Shown: positions 1 to 8,929 of the stretch, in pieces
Position numbering within the stretch: position 1 is the stretch's first letter
Layout: each line of letters begins with the position of its first letter
Assembly: GCA_016868855.1 (NCBI GenBank)
Contig: VGFP01000002.1
Coordinates: 62,001-126,000, forward strand
DNA: 64,000 nt
From: Bacteroidota bacterium
GTDB taxonomy: Bacteria > Bacteroidota > Bacteroidia > Chitinophagales > Chitinophagaceae
Direction of reading: 5' to 3'
The notes under the pieces: generated by a model
Told to the model about the DNA's origin: nothing
The model's input: the letters and a program-made list of their open reading frames with translations, nothing else
Databases searched by the model: none
Position numbers and translations under genes: made by a program

Positions 1-1
1 A

Positions 2-3000
2 AAAGTTGTAGGTAGCACATCTGGTACCTCAACTGCTGCAGACGGAACTTTCTCACTTTCAGTTAGCGATCTCAACAGAACGTTGGAGATCACTTCCGTT
101 GGATTCGAGAGATTAACAGTTCGCGCTGGTTCCAACCTATCCAATCTTCAGCTTACATCTGCCACTTCTGGGTTACAAGAAGTCGTTGTAACGGCACAGG
201 GTATCCGCAGAGAGAAAAAAGCACTTGGTTATTCAGTTGCTTCTGTCGACAAAAAAGCGTTGGAACTTCGTCCTGATGGCGACGTTGTACGTTTGTTGAA
301 CGGTAAAGCTCCAGGTGTTGACATCCTGAATGCTTCAGGCATGTCTGGTTCTGGTACCAACATCATCATCCGTGGTGTAAATACCATCAGTGGTTCATCT
401 ACCCCACTTTTCGTTGTGGACGGTGTACCTTTTGATGCATCAACCAATTCTCAAGCAAGTTTCGTATATGGTAACACTACTTCAAGCCGTTTCTTGGATC
501 TCGATCCTAACAGCATTGAAAGCATCAACGTATTGAAAGGTTTGAGTGCAACCACCCTTTATGGTGAGTTGGGAAGAAATGGTGTTGTGATGGTAACAAC
601 CAAGAATGGTGCTACCAGAAAGAGCAACAAGAAAATGGAAGTTACCCTTACACAATCCGTGTTCGGTAACCAGGTTGCCAACATCCCAGAGTATCAGTAC
701 TCTTATGGTGGTGGTTTCGACCAATCTGTTGGCTTTGCCTTCTTCAGTAACTGGGGTGCAAAATTCAAGCCAGATCCAGGTCCGTATGATTCAGTAAACC
801 ATCCATACAATACTGCAGCACTTGCAGCTGCCTTCCCTCAGTTCCAAGGACAAAAGGTTGCCTTCAAGCCAACTCGTTACACTGTAAAAAACTTCTTTCG
901 CACCGGCATAATAAAAACGACATCGGTAGGTGTTTCAAGTGGTGATGCAAATGGTTCATTCAATGCAAATTATACTTACATGGATGATGAGGGGTTTACC
1001 CCTGGAAACCGTCTTCAAAAGAATACTTTTGGTTTGGGTGGAAATACAAAACTTAGTAACAACCTTACCATCAACGGTACGTTCAACTATGCGATTACAG
1101 ATTTCAAAGCACCTCCAACCGCTACCGGTTTTGGTTCTAACCCATCTGCATCTTCTGTTTACGGTAACTTATTGTATACTCCGATTGCGGTTGATATGTT
1201 GGGATTGCCTTACCAGAATCCTTTGGATGGTTCTTCAATCTATTACCGCCCATCGAACGATATCCAACACCCACTTTGGACAGTTAACAACTCATTCACT
1301 GGTCAAAAAGTAAATCGCATCTTCGGTAATTTGTCAGCACGTTATGATCTCGGTAAGAAAATGAATTTGACTTATCGCGTAGGATATGACAACTACAGTG
1401 ATTATAACTTCTATTCTCAGAACAAAGGTGGTACTGTAGGTGGAAACGATTTCCAGCTCGGATTTCACAGAACTTCCAATGGTTACAATTCCATCTGGGA
1501 CCATTCATTGTTGTATAACTACCAGACTGATTTGAACAGCGACTGGTCAGTGAACATTGACGCAGGTGTCAACTCACAGGACAGAAGATATGAGCAAAAC
1601 GGTCAGCAAAGCACACAACAGCTGGTATTTGGATTGTTCGATCACGATAACTTTATCGTCCATGACAACACTGCAGAAGGTGGTGGTCAATTGGACTTTA
1701 GATCAAGATTCCTTTCACTTGGTGCATTTGCACAGGGTGTATTCAGCTACAAAGATTACTTTTTTGCAACTGTTGGTGGAAGAAACAGCTGGTCTTCCAA
1801 TTTGGAAAAAGAAAACCGTTCTATTTTTTACCCATCAGCAGCCTTGTCTTTCCTTCCAACTTCAGCCATTGAAAGTTTGAAGAACAACAAGTATATCAAC
1901 TACCTCAAAATGCGCGCTGGTTACTCAACAAGTGCAAACTTTGGTTCTCCTTATCAGACCCGTCCAATATTGGCGATTGGAACCAATACATTCGTTGACC
2001 GCGCTTCAAACATCTACAACCAAAACAGCATCTCCAACCGTTTGCCAAACCCAAACCTGAGACCTGAGTTGTTGCAAGAAATTGAAGTTGGATTTGAAGG
2101 TAAATTCATCAACAACAGAGTAAATGTTGACTTCACTTACTATAACAGAAACTCAAAAGATCAGATCCTTTCACGTGATTTGGATCCTTCAACTGGATTT
2201 ACAGTAACCTCTATAAACGCAGGCTCCGTTCGCAACAAAGGTATCGAATTGCAATTGGGTTATACTGTTGTAAGAAGCAAAGATTGGAACTGGGAATTGA
2301 CAGCGAACTACTTCCAGAATAGAAGTAAGGTTAGCTTGCCAACTGATATCAAGCAGATCGTGATCGACGGTTTCTCTAATGAAGGTCTTTTTGCCATCAA
2401 CGGTCAGCCTCTCGGTATTATCCAGGGTAGCTATGCCTTGAGGGACACTGGTTCAACTGCAGTAAGCGCCAAGCCAACCGGTCAGCGCATCGTTGATGCC
2501 AATGGTAACTATATTTCTTCCAACCAACTCGGTATCGTCGGAGATCCTACGCCTGATTTCAAATTGACTGGTATTAGTACATTGAGCTTCAAGGGTATCA
2601 CATTCCGCATGCAGTGGGATTATACCCAGGGTGGCGATATGTTGGCGTATACTCCTGGTACAGTGGTTGGTCGTGGTTTGACTGCGGATACTGATTTTGA
2701 TCGTAAGAAGCCATTGATCCTTCCTGGTGTTGGAAGGGATGGTAATCCAAACACTGTTCAGATCAGCGCCAGCCAGGCTTATTTCAATAACCTGAGTGGA
2801 TTCTTTGGTACTGCTGATATAATCACTTTTGATGCTACATGCATTCGCTTGAGAGAAACTTCTCTCTCTTATTCACTGCCTACAAGCATGTTGAGCAAGA
2901 CGCCATTTGGTTCATTGTCTTTGACATTCTCTGGACAAAACCTATTCTACAACGCACCTAACTTCCCTAAGTATGTAAGATTCGATCCAGAAACTTCTTC

Positions 3001-3088
3001 TTTGGGTGTTAGCAATGTACGCGGACTCGAATACTTATCAGGTCCTACTTCGAAGCGTTTTGGAGCAAGCATAAGGGTTACTTTCTAA
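2..3088 (+). CDS. SusC/RagA-family TonB-linked outer-membrane protein (5' truncated)
   Basis: Outer-membrane, TonB-dependent transporter that with its SusD partner imports oligosaccharides or other large nutrients. The frame is open to the window edge, so the start, signal peptide and most of the N-terminal carboxypeptidase-regulatory-like domain lie outside. What remains begins with that domain's tail, then the typical linker (LQEVVVTAQG), a TonB plug with the motif PLFVVDGVPFD, and a long beta-barrel rich in Asn, Tyr and Gly that ends in an aromatic residue (GASIRVTF). About 1,028 codons are visible, close to the whole family length. An internal TTG near base 83 is not a credible start. The susD-like gene follows after 18 bases, so the two form an operon. 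The substrate cannot be told, as no glycosidase or peptidase gene is linked on the visible side. Confidence 0.95.
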   Translation, partial: KVVGSTSGTSTAADGTFSLSVSDLNRTLEITSVGFERLTVRAGSNLSNLQLTSATSGLQEVVVTAQGIRREKKALGYSVASVDKKALELRPDGDVVRLLNGKAPGVDILNASGMSGSGTNIIIRGVNTISGSSTPLFVVDGVPFDASTNSQASFVYGNTTSSRFLDLDPNSIESINVLKGLSATTLYGELGRNGVVMVTTKNGATRKSNKKMEVTLTQSVFGNQVANIPEYQYSYGGGFDQSVGFAFFSNWGAKFKPDPGPYDSVNHPYNTAALAAAFPQFQGQKVAFKPTRYTVKNFFRTGIIKTTSVGVSSGDANGSFNANYTYMDDEGFTPGNRLQKNTFGLGGNTKLSNNLTINGTFNYAITDFKAPPTATGFGSNPSASSVYGNLLYTPIAVDMLGLPYQNPLDGSSIYYRPSNDIQHPLWTVNNSFTGQKVNRIFGNLSARYDLGKKMNLTYRVGYDNYSDYNFYSQNKGGTVGGNDFQLGFHRTSNGYNSIWDHSLLYNYQTDLNSDWSVNIDAGVNSQDRRYEQNGQQSTQQLVFGLFDHDNFIVHDNTAEGGGQLDFRSRFLSLGAFAQGVFSYKDYFFATVGGRNSWSSNLEKENRSIFYPSAALSFLPTSAIESLKNNKYINYLKMRAGYSTSANFGSPYQTRPILAIGTNTFVDRASNIYNQNSISNRLPNPNLRPELLQEIEVGFEGKFINNRVNVDFTYYNRNSKDQILSRDLDPSTGFTVTSINAGSVRNKGIELQLGYTVVRSKDWNWELTANYFQNRSKVSLPTDIKQIVIDGFSNEGLFAINGQPLGIIQGSYALRDTGSTAVSAKPTGQRIVDANGNYISSNQLGIVGDPTPDFKLTGISTLSFKGITFRMQWDYTQGGDMLAYTPGTVVGRGLTADTDFDRKKPLILPGVGRDGNPNTVQISASQAYFNNLSGFFGTADIITFDATCIRLRETSLSYSLPTSMLSKTPFGSLSLTFSGQNLFYNAPNFPKYVRFDPETSSLGVSNVRGLEYLSGPTSKRFGASIRVTF

Positions 3089-3106
3089 TCTTAAAAACAG
3101 AAGACT

Positions 3107-4831
3107 ATGACACTTAAGAAAATATCACTTATCGTACTCACCGTCGCTTCGCTGATGGGATGTACCAAAACACTAGATGAGTTGTTGGTCAATCCTAACG
3201 GACCAACTCCAGCTAGTGCCAACTCGGATCTCTACCTCCCAGTGGTCCAAAACAGTTTTGTGGGAGTTTTCAATACTGCTTCTTCCTACGGAATGTCACT
3301 TACACGTATGGTAGTATGGTACGGGCCAACATATAACCAAGCCTACTCACCTCAGGATTTTGATGGTGTTTGGAGCACTGCTTACACAGGTCTTTTCAAA
3401 CACGCCAATACATTGATACCTGTTGCTCAGAAAGAGAAAAAATGGGTTCAAGTGGGTATGGCGAAATTGATGAAGGCTTATGCTATGATGACCTTGGTTG
3501 ACATGTTCGGAGATGTACCTTATACCGAGGCCAACCTTGGTTTGGATCAAACAAATCCGGCACTCAGCAAAGGATCTGATGTATATGCAGCTGCCATCAA
3601 GTTGTTGCAAGAGGTCAGCGATACGCTCGACCTGGTTGCAACTGGAAGATTGGCCCATGGACCATATCCTGGTTTTTATGACAACTTCTACGGTGCATCC
3701 AATGCCACAGGTGCTGGTCGCTGGGCAACTGCAGCCAAGTTGATGTTGATCAGAGCATACATGACTACTCGCAGGGTTGACAACGGTGCAAAAGCAAAAA
3801 TTGAAACACTTTTGGCAAACGCCAACGTAATTGCATCTCTTTCTGGAACTGCAGCTGACTTTGAATTCAAATATTCAAAAAACCAGGCAAACCCGAACAG
3901 CCGTCACCCACGTTACAATGGTAACTACAACGGTAATGGTACTACTACAGGTAGTGCCGGTGATTATATTGGAACTCATTGGTTGTATGCATTAGCTTCA
4001 GAAAAAGGCAACTTCAGCAATACATTTGCCAATGATAAGTCCGATCCCAGAACACGCTTTTATCTTTACCGACAGCAAACTAATCAGGCCAATGTAACTT
4101 CTCAATCTGTATCGTGTATAGTATCGGCAGCTCCTGGCCATTATACTGCATCAATGCCATACTGTTTGTTAGGTTTTGCCGGTTTCTGGGGAAGAGATCA
4201 TGGAGACAACTCCGGTATTCCTCCAGACGGTAACCTCAGAACTACATGGGGTATCTATCCTGCCGGTGGTGAAATGGATCTTTCACAAGGTAGCAGGGTA
4301 TCTCTGAACCGCGGTGGTCTGGGTGCCGGTATCCAACCCATTTGGCAGTCTTCATTCACAGAATTCCTCAGAGCAGAAGCGGTACTCACGTTAGGAGTTG
4401 CAGGAAGCGCAAGGTCATTCTTGGAGGCTGGTGTAAGAAAATCAATCGCGAAAGTAATTGGATTTCCTGCATCCATTGGTTACTCAAATGCTGGTTTGGC
4501 TGCTGTAACACCAACAACAGCAATGATCGATGGATATGTTAAAAAGGTACTGGACGCTTACGATGCAGCTGCAACTGACAACGAAAGGCTGAACATCGTA
4601 ATGAAAGAATGGTATATTGCTCTTTGGGGTAATGGTGCTGATGCACACAACAACTACCGTCGTACTGGAATGCCAAACAATCTTCAGTTCCCTAAGTTGT
4701 TGGCGAGTGGTCCTTATAACAGATCATTCTATTATCCTTCTGTTTATATCAACTTAAACAAAAACGCGGCAGCTCAGAACGCAATCGACAAGAAAGTATT
4801 CTGGGATACCAATCCAGCCGTTTTAAGATAA
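3107..4831 (+). CDS. SusD/RagB-family nutrient-binding lipoprotein
   Basis: Surface lipoprotein that caps the SusC barrel and captures substrate. The protein has 574 residues. Its N-terminus is a lipoprotein signal with lipobox SLMGC (Cys at about residue 19) followed by TKTLDELLVNPNGPT, typical of the SusD-like branch often annotated 'SusD/RagB family nutrient-binding outer membrane lipoprotein'. The helical TPR-like N-terminal half includes the usual KLMKAYAMMTLVDMFGDVPY region. It lies 18 bases after the SusC-like gene and 19 before a third lipoprotein gene, so all three are probably co-transcribed. No regulator (anti-sigma factor or hybrid sensor) is visible nearby. Family call is secure; ligand unknown. 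Confidence 0.93.
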   Translation: MTLKKISLIVLTVASLMGCTKTLDELLVNPNGPTPASANSDLYLPVVQNSFVGVFNTASSYGMSLTRMVVWYGPTYNQAYSPQDFDGVWSTAYTGLFKHANTLIPVAQKEKKWVQVGMAKLMKAYAMMTLVDMFGDVPYTEANLGLDQTNPALSKGSDVYAAAIKLLQEVSDTLDLVATGRLAHGPYPGFYDNFYGASNATGAGRWATAAKLMLIRAYMTTRRVDNGAKAKIETLLANANVIASLSGTAADFEFKYSKNQANPNSRHPRYNGNYNGNGTTTGSAGDYIGTHWLYALASEKGNFSNTFANDKSDPRTRFYLYRQQTNQANVTSQSVSCIVSAAPGHYTASMPYCLLGFAGFWGRDHGDNSGIPPDGNLRTTWGIYPAGGEMDLSQGSRVSLNRGGLGAGIQPIWQSSFTEFLRAEAVLTLGVAGSARSFLEAGVRKSIAKVIGFPASIGYSNAGLAAVTPTTAMIDGYVKKVLDAYDAAATDNERLNIVMKEWYIALWGNGADAHNNYRRTGMPNNLQFPKLLASGPYNRSFYYPSVYINLNKNAAAQNAIDKKVFWDTNPAVLR

Positions 4832-4850
4832 CCTCATAAACTATTAAGAC

Positions 4851-5708
4851 ATGCGAAAAATATTATCAACACTAACTTTGATGCTCGCCTTGGTGGTTGC
4901 AATGAGTTCTTGCCAGAAGGGTGAGGTTGTACAAGATGTCAACTCACTTGGTACAGGTTCTTATGTAACCCTCACTAAAGCCGGCAACTTAAACGTGGAT
5001 GCAACCAATTTGGCTGCTACGGTTTCAATCGAGGTAGCAGAGTATGGTTCTTCCCAAGATAAAATAATCTTGTACGTTACAAAGGGAAATACCTCTCTAA
5101 ATCGCGCTACTTGGAAAAAAATCAAGGAAGTGCCTATCAACGGTGGCAACTACACCTTGGTAGTATCTGGAAATGAAATTAAAACTGCAATTGGTGCCAA
5201 TCCGGCTCCTGGCGATCAGTTCACAATCTACAACCAGATTGTTACCAAAGACGGCAGAACATTTGACGTGGCAAATACTGGTTCTGATTTTGCAGGTTTG
5301 CCTGCATATAACATGGCATTGACCTGGAAAGCAACCGTAGTTTGTCCATTTGTTCCAGCAGCAGCTGCCGGTACATATGAAATCACTGCAGATAACTGGG
5401 ATGGTGCTGTTGGTGAAGTGGTTGATGTTACTGCAACATCTAACTCAGCTAAACTTACCTATGCATTTCCATATGCTGAGCCTCCTGGAGTTAATCCATT
5501 GGTTTTAACCATTACTCCAACATCTGGTGCAACAGTTGTTGCAAAGCAAACCTATGGTAGCTATGGACCAGGTTTCCAAAACTTTACAGCAGAAGGATCT
5601 GGTTTCTTCTTTTCTTGTACTGGTCAGATTACTTTGACTCTGACACACCTCTCTGGAACTGGTACCAACTACGGCACATATCCACTGAGACTCAAGAAGA
5701 TTTCTTAG
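4851..5708 (+). CDS. Hypothetical lipoprotein of the SusCD locus
   Basis: Protein of 285 residues that I cannot assign to a named family. The N-terminus (MRKILSTLTLMLALVVAMSSC) is a lipoprotein signal peptide with Cys at residue 21. The mature part is Thr-, Gly- and Ala-rich and looks like all-beta sandwich domains; it contains two cysteines (in VVCPF and FSCTG) that could pair. It follows the SusD-like gene by 19 bases and precedes a strong hairpin, so it is the last gene of the SusC-SusD operon. By position it may be an accessory surface glycan- or peptide-binding lipoprotein, as SusE-like proteins are in other loci; this is inference from position only. Confidence 0.85.
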   Translation: MRKILSTLTLMLALVVAMSSCQKGEVVQDVNSLGTGSYVTLTKAGNLNVDATNLAATVSIEVAEYGSSQDKIILYVTKGNTSLNRATWKKIKEVPINGGNYTLVVSGNEIKTAIGANPAPGDQFTIYNQIVTKDGRTFDVANTGSDFAGLPAYNMALTWKATVVCPFVPAAAAGTYEITADNWDGAVGEVVDVTATSNSAKLTYAFPYAEPPGVNPLVLTITPTSGATVVAKQTYGSYGPGFQNFTAEGSGFFFSCTGQITLTLTHLSGTGTNYGTYPLRLKKIS

Positions 5709-5727
5709 TCGAAAGATTCATATAGTG

Positions 5728-5757
5728 AAGAAGGCCATCAAATTTGATGGCCTTCTT
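5728..5757. terminator. Perfect 15-bp palindromic hairpin between convergent genes
   Basis: Bases 5728-5742 are the exact reverse complement of 5743-5757 (AAGAAGGCCATCAAA and its complement). The stem has a GGCC core. It sits 20 bases after the stop of the SusCD-locus lipoprotein gene and about 70 bases past the stop of the minus-strand RNase G gene. Its symmetry and the T/A tracts at its edges suit a terminator for both transcripts. Confidence 0.75.
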
Positions 5758-5827
5758 TGTTTATAACAAATGATTCTAAAATTATTTATCCGGAAGTCGA
5801 AGTATCTCTATGTTGGTATAATGGAAG

Positions 5828-7375
5828 CTACAAACGGATTTCTTCTCCATTTGCATCGAAGAAATGAAACTCAGTGAGATGATAGGTGGTATCTTCCACG
5901 ATATGGAGTTTTATCTTATATCTCCAATACCATCTGCGTTTGATGGAGATGAACCCCTTGGTTAAATAAGCATACAGAATTGGATGCACCATTACCTGGA
6001 GCGACTTGTGCTTTTGCTCGCAGAGGTAACTGATGTTCTTTTCGATTTCATCTTCCAATACGAGTGTTGAAGAGATTTTACCGGTTCCCTGACAAGACGG
6101 GCATTGCTCCTGTGTATTGATGCTCATTTCCGGTTTCATGCGCTGACGGGTCAACTGCATGAGTCCAAATTTTGAAATGGCCAGCACCGCATGCTTTGCC
6201 CTGTCTGTCTTCATCAACTGCTCCATGGCTTCATGCAGCTTCTTCTTGTTCTCCGGCAGCCTCATGTCAATAAAATCAACTACAATGATGCCTCCAATAT
6301 CTCTGAGTCGCAATTGCCTTGCAATCTCCTCTGCAGCCTCCAGGTTGGTTTGCAGGGCATTCTCTTCCTGGTTATTGCTGACGCTCTTGTAACCACTGTT
6401 GACGTCGATTACATGCAAGGCTTCGGTATGCTCGATGATCAGGTATGCCCCACTGGGAAGGTTGACGGTTTTTCCGAATCCACCTTTGACTTGCTTCGTT
6501 ACACCTGTATGGTCAAATACCGATCCGCTTCCATTGTAGAAACTGACAATATTGACTTTATCCTGGGCAATTTTCTGTATGTATGATTTTATTTCTGCAA
6601 ACAATTGTTTATCATCCACTACAATTTTGTTGAAATCTGCATTCAACAGATCACGCAAAATGCTGGTAGCCTTGGTTTGTTCACTTAGTATTTTTTGTGG
6701 AGCTACTGCAGCACTTAAATTTTGCTGGATCGCTTTCCATTTTGCGAAAAGCATGTTGAGATCCTCGTGCAATTCAGCGGTATTTTTTCCTTCAGCAGCA
6801 GTCCTTACGATGACACCAAAATTTTTGGGTTTGATGGCTTCGATGATTTTTTGGAGTCTTTTTCTTTCCTCACCAGAATGTATCTTCCTTGAAATGGCAA
6901 TGACATCATTGAAGGGAGTGATGACCACAAATCTTCCAGGCAGCGATATTTCACAGCTCAGCCTTGGACCCTTTGCAGCAATGGGTTCTTTCAGGATCTG
7001 AACTAGGACGTTCGGTTTTTGTCCGAGGACTTCGTTGATCTTTCCTGTTTTTACAATTTCAGGTTCTACATTAAATGTTGAGAAGTCCTGCTGACTCTGT
7101 ATGGGTGTATTGATGGAAAGTTGTGTGAATTTCAGCAATGATTTGGCATAGGGACTCAAATCGGTATAATGCAAAAAGGCATCTTTTTCAAATCCAACAT
7201 CTACAAATGCTGCATTGAGTCCGGGTATCAGCTTCTTTACTTTACCCAAATACAAATCCCCTAAAGCAAAACTGGCGTCTGCTTTTTCCTGATGCAGTTC
7301 AACCAGCTTTCTGTCTTCCAACAAGGCTATTTCTACACCTTGTGCAGATGTATGTATGACGAGTTCCTTATTCAA
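5828..7375 (-). CDS. rng: Ribonuclease G/E family endoribonuclease
   Basis: Cytoplasmic single-strand-specific endoribonuclease for rRNA 5'-end maturation and mRNA decay. It has 515 residues, near RNase G length and without the long C-terminal scaffold of RNase E. An S1 RNA-binding domain lies near residues 35-130 (GDLYLGKVKKLIPGLNAAFV). The catalytic DNase I-like region includes HVIDVNSG and IGGIIVVDFIDM with acidic metal ligands, and the zinc-link cysteines are in CPSCQGTG. It is the last gene of a minus-strand run HU - TPR - small basic protein - rng; HU and rng are often neighbours in Bacteroidota. No Shine-Dalgarno is visible. Confidence 0.96.
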   Translation of the reverse strand: MNKELVIHTSAQGVEIALLEDRKLVELHQEKADASFALGDLYLGKVKKLIPGLNAAFVDVGFEKDAFLHYTDLSPYAKSLLKFTQLSINTPIQSQQDFSTFNVEPEIVKTGKINEVLGQKPNVLVQILKEPIAAKGPRLSCEISLPGRFVVITPFNDVIAISRKIHSGEERKRLQKIIEAIKPKNFGVIVRTAAEGKNTAELHEDLNMLFAKWKAIQQNLSAAVAPQKILSEQTKATSILRDLLNADFNKIVVDDKQLFAEIKSYIQKIAQDKVNIVSFYNGSGSVFDHTGVTKQVKGGFGKTVNLPSGAYLIIEHTEALHVIDVNSGYKSVSNNQEENALQTNLEAAEEIARQLRLRDIGGIIVVDFIDMRLPENKKKLHEAMEQLMKTDRAKHAVLAISKFGLMQLTRQRMKPEMSINTQEQCPSCQGTGKISSTLVLEDEIEKNISYLCEQKHKSLQVMVHPILYAYLTKGFISIKRRWYWRYKIKLHIVEDTTYHLTEFHFFDANGEEIRL

Positions 7376-7462
7376 TGGTGAATAAAATAAAATTTGTCAC
7401 GGATATCAACATTTGAAGCAGTTTGCTTCTGAGCCGATAGAATGAAAAATAAAGGTGGGGGA

Positions 7463-7558
7463 TTATTTCTTACCCTTCTTGTGACGGTTTTTTCTCAACC
7501 TCTTTTTGCGTTTGTGGGTTGCGATCTTATGACGTTTTCTTTTTTTACCGCAAGGCAT
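7463..7558 (-). CDS. Small basic AURKAIP1/COX24-type ribosomal protein (31 aa)
   Basis: A 31-codon gene. The product begins MPCGKKRKRHKIATHKRKKR, continues with mostly Lys, Arg and His and ends GKK. This matches my memory of the tiny AURKAIP1/COX24-domain proteins conserved in Bacteroidota and related to mitoribosomal mS38; I recall a Flavobacterium ribosome structure in which such a protein was seen as a ribosomal subunit component, but I cannot check this. It lies between the TPR gene (stop 26 bases upstream) and rng (start about 87 bases downstream), in a run of nucleic-acid-related genes. Confidence 0.82.
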   Translation of the reverse strand: MPCGKKRKRHKIATHKRKKRLRKNRHKKGKK

Positions 7559-7583
7559 GTTCAATAAGTTTAATTGTTATTAA

Positions 7584-8432
7584 TTATTTTAATGAGTTTA
7601 TTTTTTCTTCCAATGCTTTCACCAAGTCCGGATTCCTCACTTTTGTCAGTCCCCTTTCATACCAAGTCCTCGCCTCTTTTTTCTTTCCGTCCCGCTCATA
7701 CACTTCGGCAAGCAAAAAGATCGATTCGGTATTTTCGGGATCCAGTGCAATCACTTGCTTGAAACGTTCGATGGCTTTGTCGTTCTGGCCGGAGATCATT
7801 CCACCGTATCCCAACATGAATTGGGCGAATACGTTGTTAGGATCTTTTTCAACCACTTTTCTGATGTTCATGATGCCTTCCATGGGGGCACCCTCTGCAC
7901 CAAAAAAGAAAGTACTTCCTTGTCCCACGACGGTCGAATCATTGTTTGGATTCAGTTCGAGTGACTTTTTAAAGAGCTGGTTTGCCTGATTGGCCATCCA
8001 AGATTTGAGTGCAGGATCTGGAATACCCCTGAGCTCCTCCAACATTGAATGGGCGGCAAAGTTCAGGCTTTTTTCAGAATTCTCCAATTTAGCTTTCTCT
8101 CCCAGGTAATAGATATAGGGAGTAAATGCACGGGCACTGTCCCGCCAAAAATCAGAAAGCGCCTGAAAATTTTGTTGTTTTTGGGTAAGAAGATCGCCTC
8201 TGCTGATTGCATCTTCCAGGGAGGTGAGGTAAGCGGATTGGCTGGGAGTCAACTCTTTTTTGAGGGTTGACATGTATGCGTTGAAATCAAAGTTGGCATT
8301 GGTAGCAGGTTTAGATGCTTCAGCAGCTGCATGATCATGGTCATGAGAAGGAGTGAACCTGCCGAACACGAACAATGAAAACAATAAAACCGATCCTGCG
8401 GCAACGAGATACCATTGCTGTTTTCTGAGCAT
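7584..8432 (-). CDS. Membrane-anchored tetratricopeptide-repeat protein
   Basis: Protein of 282 residues with one N-terminal membrane segment (residues 7-25, WYLVAAGSVLLFSLFVFGRF). A His/Asp-rich patch (HDHDHAAAE) follows, then a mostly helical region, then TPR-like repeats from about residue 165 to the C-terminus (for example NVFAQFMLGYGGMISGQNDK and TESIFLLAEVYERDGKKKEA). Such proteins usually scaffold protein contacts at the membrane; no specific role is shown. It sits between the HU gene and the small ribosomal-type gene. A TAnnTTTG box on the minus strand (8449-8456) lies 16 bases before the start, so it may have its own promoter besides read-through from HU. Confidence 0.85.
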   Translation of the reverse strand: MLRKQQWYLVAAGSVLLFSLFVFGRFTPSHDHDHAAAEASKPATNANFDFNAYMSTLKKELTPSQSAYLTSLEDAISRGDLLTQKQQNFQALSDFWRDSARAFTPYIYYLGEKAKLENSEKSLNFAAHSMLEELRGIPDPALKSWMANQANQLFKKSLELNPNNDSTVVGQGSTFFFGAEGAPMEGIMNIRKVVEKDPNNVFAQFMLGYGGMISGQNDKAIERFKQVIALDPENTESIFLLAEVYERDGKKKEARTWYERGLTKVRNPDLVKALEEKINSLK

Positions 8433-8448
8433 TCAATAAAATTTTGTG

Positions 8449-8456
8449 CAAAGGTA
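8449..8456 (-). promoter_or_regulatory. TAnnTTTG -7 box (TACCTTTG) before the TPR gene
   Basis: Exact match to the Bacteroidota -7 consensus TAnnTTTG, 16 bases before the ATG of the TPR gene and in the short gap after the HU stop. I found no matching TTG at the usual 17-23 base spacing, so this rests on one box. Confidence 0.5.
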
Positions 8457-8460
8457 GGTG

Positions 8461-8784
8461 CTAGTTCATTTCATCTGAACCTTCATCCTTGATTACAGTG
8501 TCGATTCCGAGTTTTTTAACTTCTTGCATGAACTCCTTGGCTGGCTTGAAGGCCGGGATAAAATGTTCAGGAATCTGCACTGCTGTATTGCGTTTGATGT
8601 TTCTGCCGATTTTAGCAGCACGCTTTTTGGTAATGAAGGATCCGAATCCCCTTACATAAATGTTTTCACCTTTTGCAAGAGAAGCTTTGATTTCCTTAAA
8701 CATGGTTTCAAGTGTAACCAATACGTCCACCTTGGGTATATTGGTCTTCTCGGATATCTTGTTAATTAGATCAGCTTTTCTCAT
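8461..8784 (-). CDS. HU/IHF-family DNA-binding protein
   Basis: Nucleoid-associated DNA-bending protein, 107 residues. It starts MRKADLINKISEKTNIPK and contains the family signature GFGSFITKKRAAKIGRNI (about residues 46-63) and the beta-arm region with IPEHFIPAFKPAK. The C-terminal 15 or so residues are an acidic tail (VIKDEGSDEMN) beyond the core fold. It is first in the minus-strand run leading to rng and is divergent from mutY across a 145-base A/T-rich gap, where I see no exact TAnnTTTG box for it. Confidence 0.95.
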   Translation of the reverse strand: MRKADLINKISEKTNIPKVDVLVTLETMFKEIKASLAKGENIYVRGFGSFITKKRAAKIGRNIKRNTAVQIPEHFIPAFKPAKEFMQEVKKLGIDTVIKDEGSDEMN

Positions 8785-8929
8785 AATCTAAATTAGTTTT
8801 GGCTTGGTTGAATTAATTTTGGTTGGCAGTTCAAAACCCATTCATTATCAACTCATAACGATGCATCTTGCTATCTGCTTCTTAAAGTTGGGTATTTTTT
8901 TTCTTTTTACCAAAAAAATTGACATATAA

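Noticed and set aside
82-90. Start codon of the SusC-like gene at the TTG near base 83
   Set aside because: The frame is open upstream with a carboxypeptidase-regulatory-like sequence and the protein would lack a signal peptide, so the gene starts outside the window.
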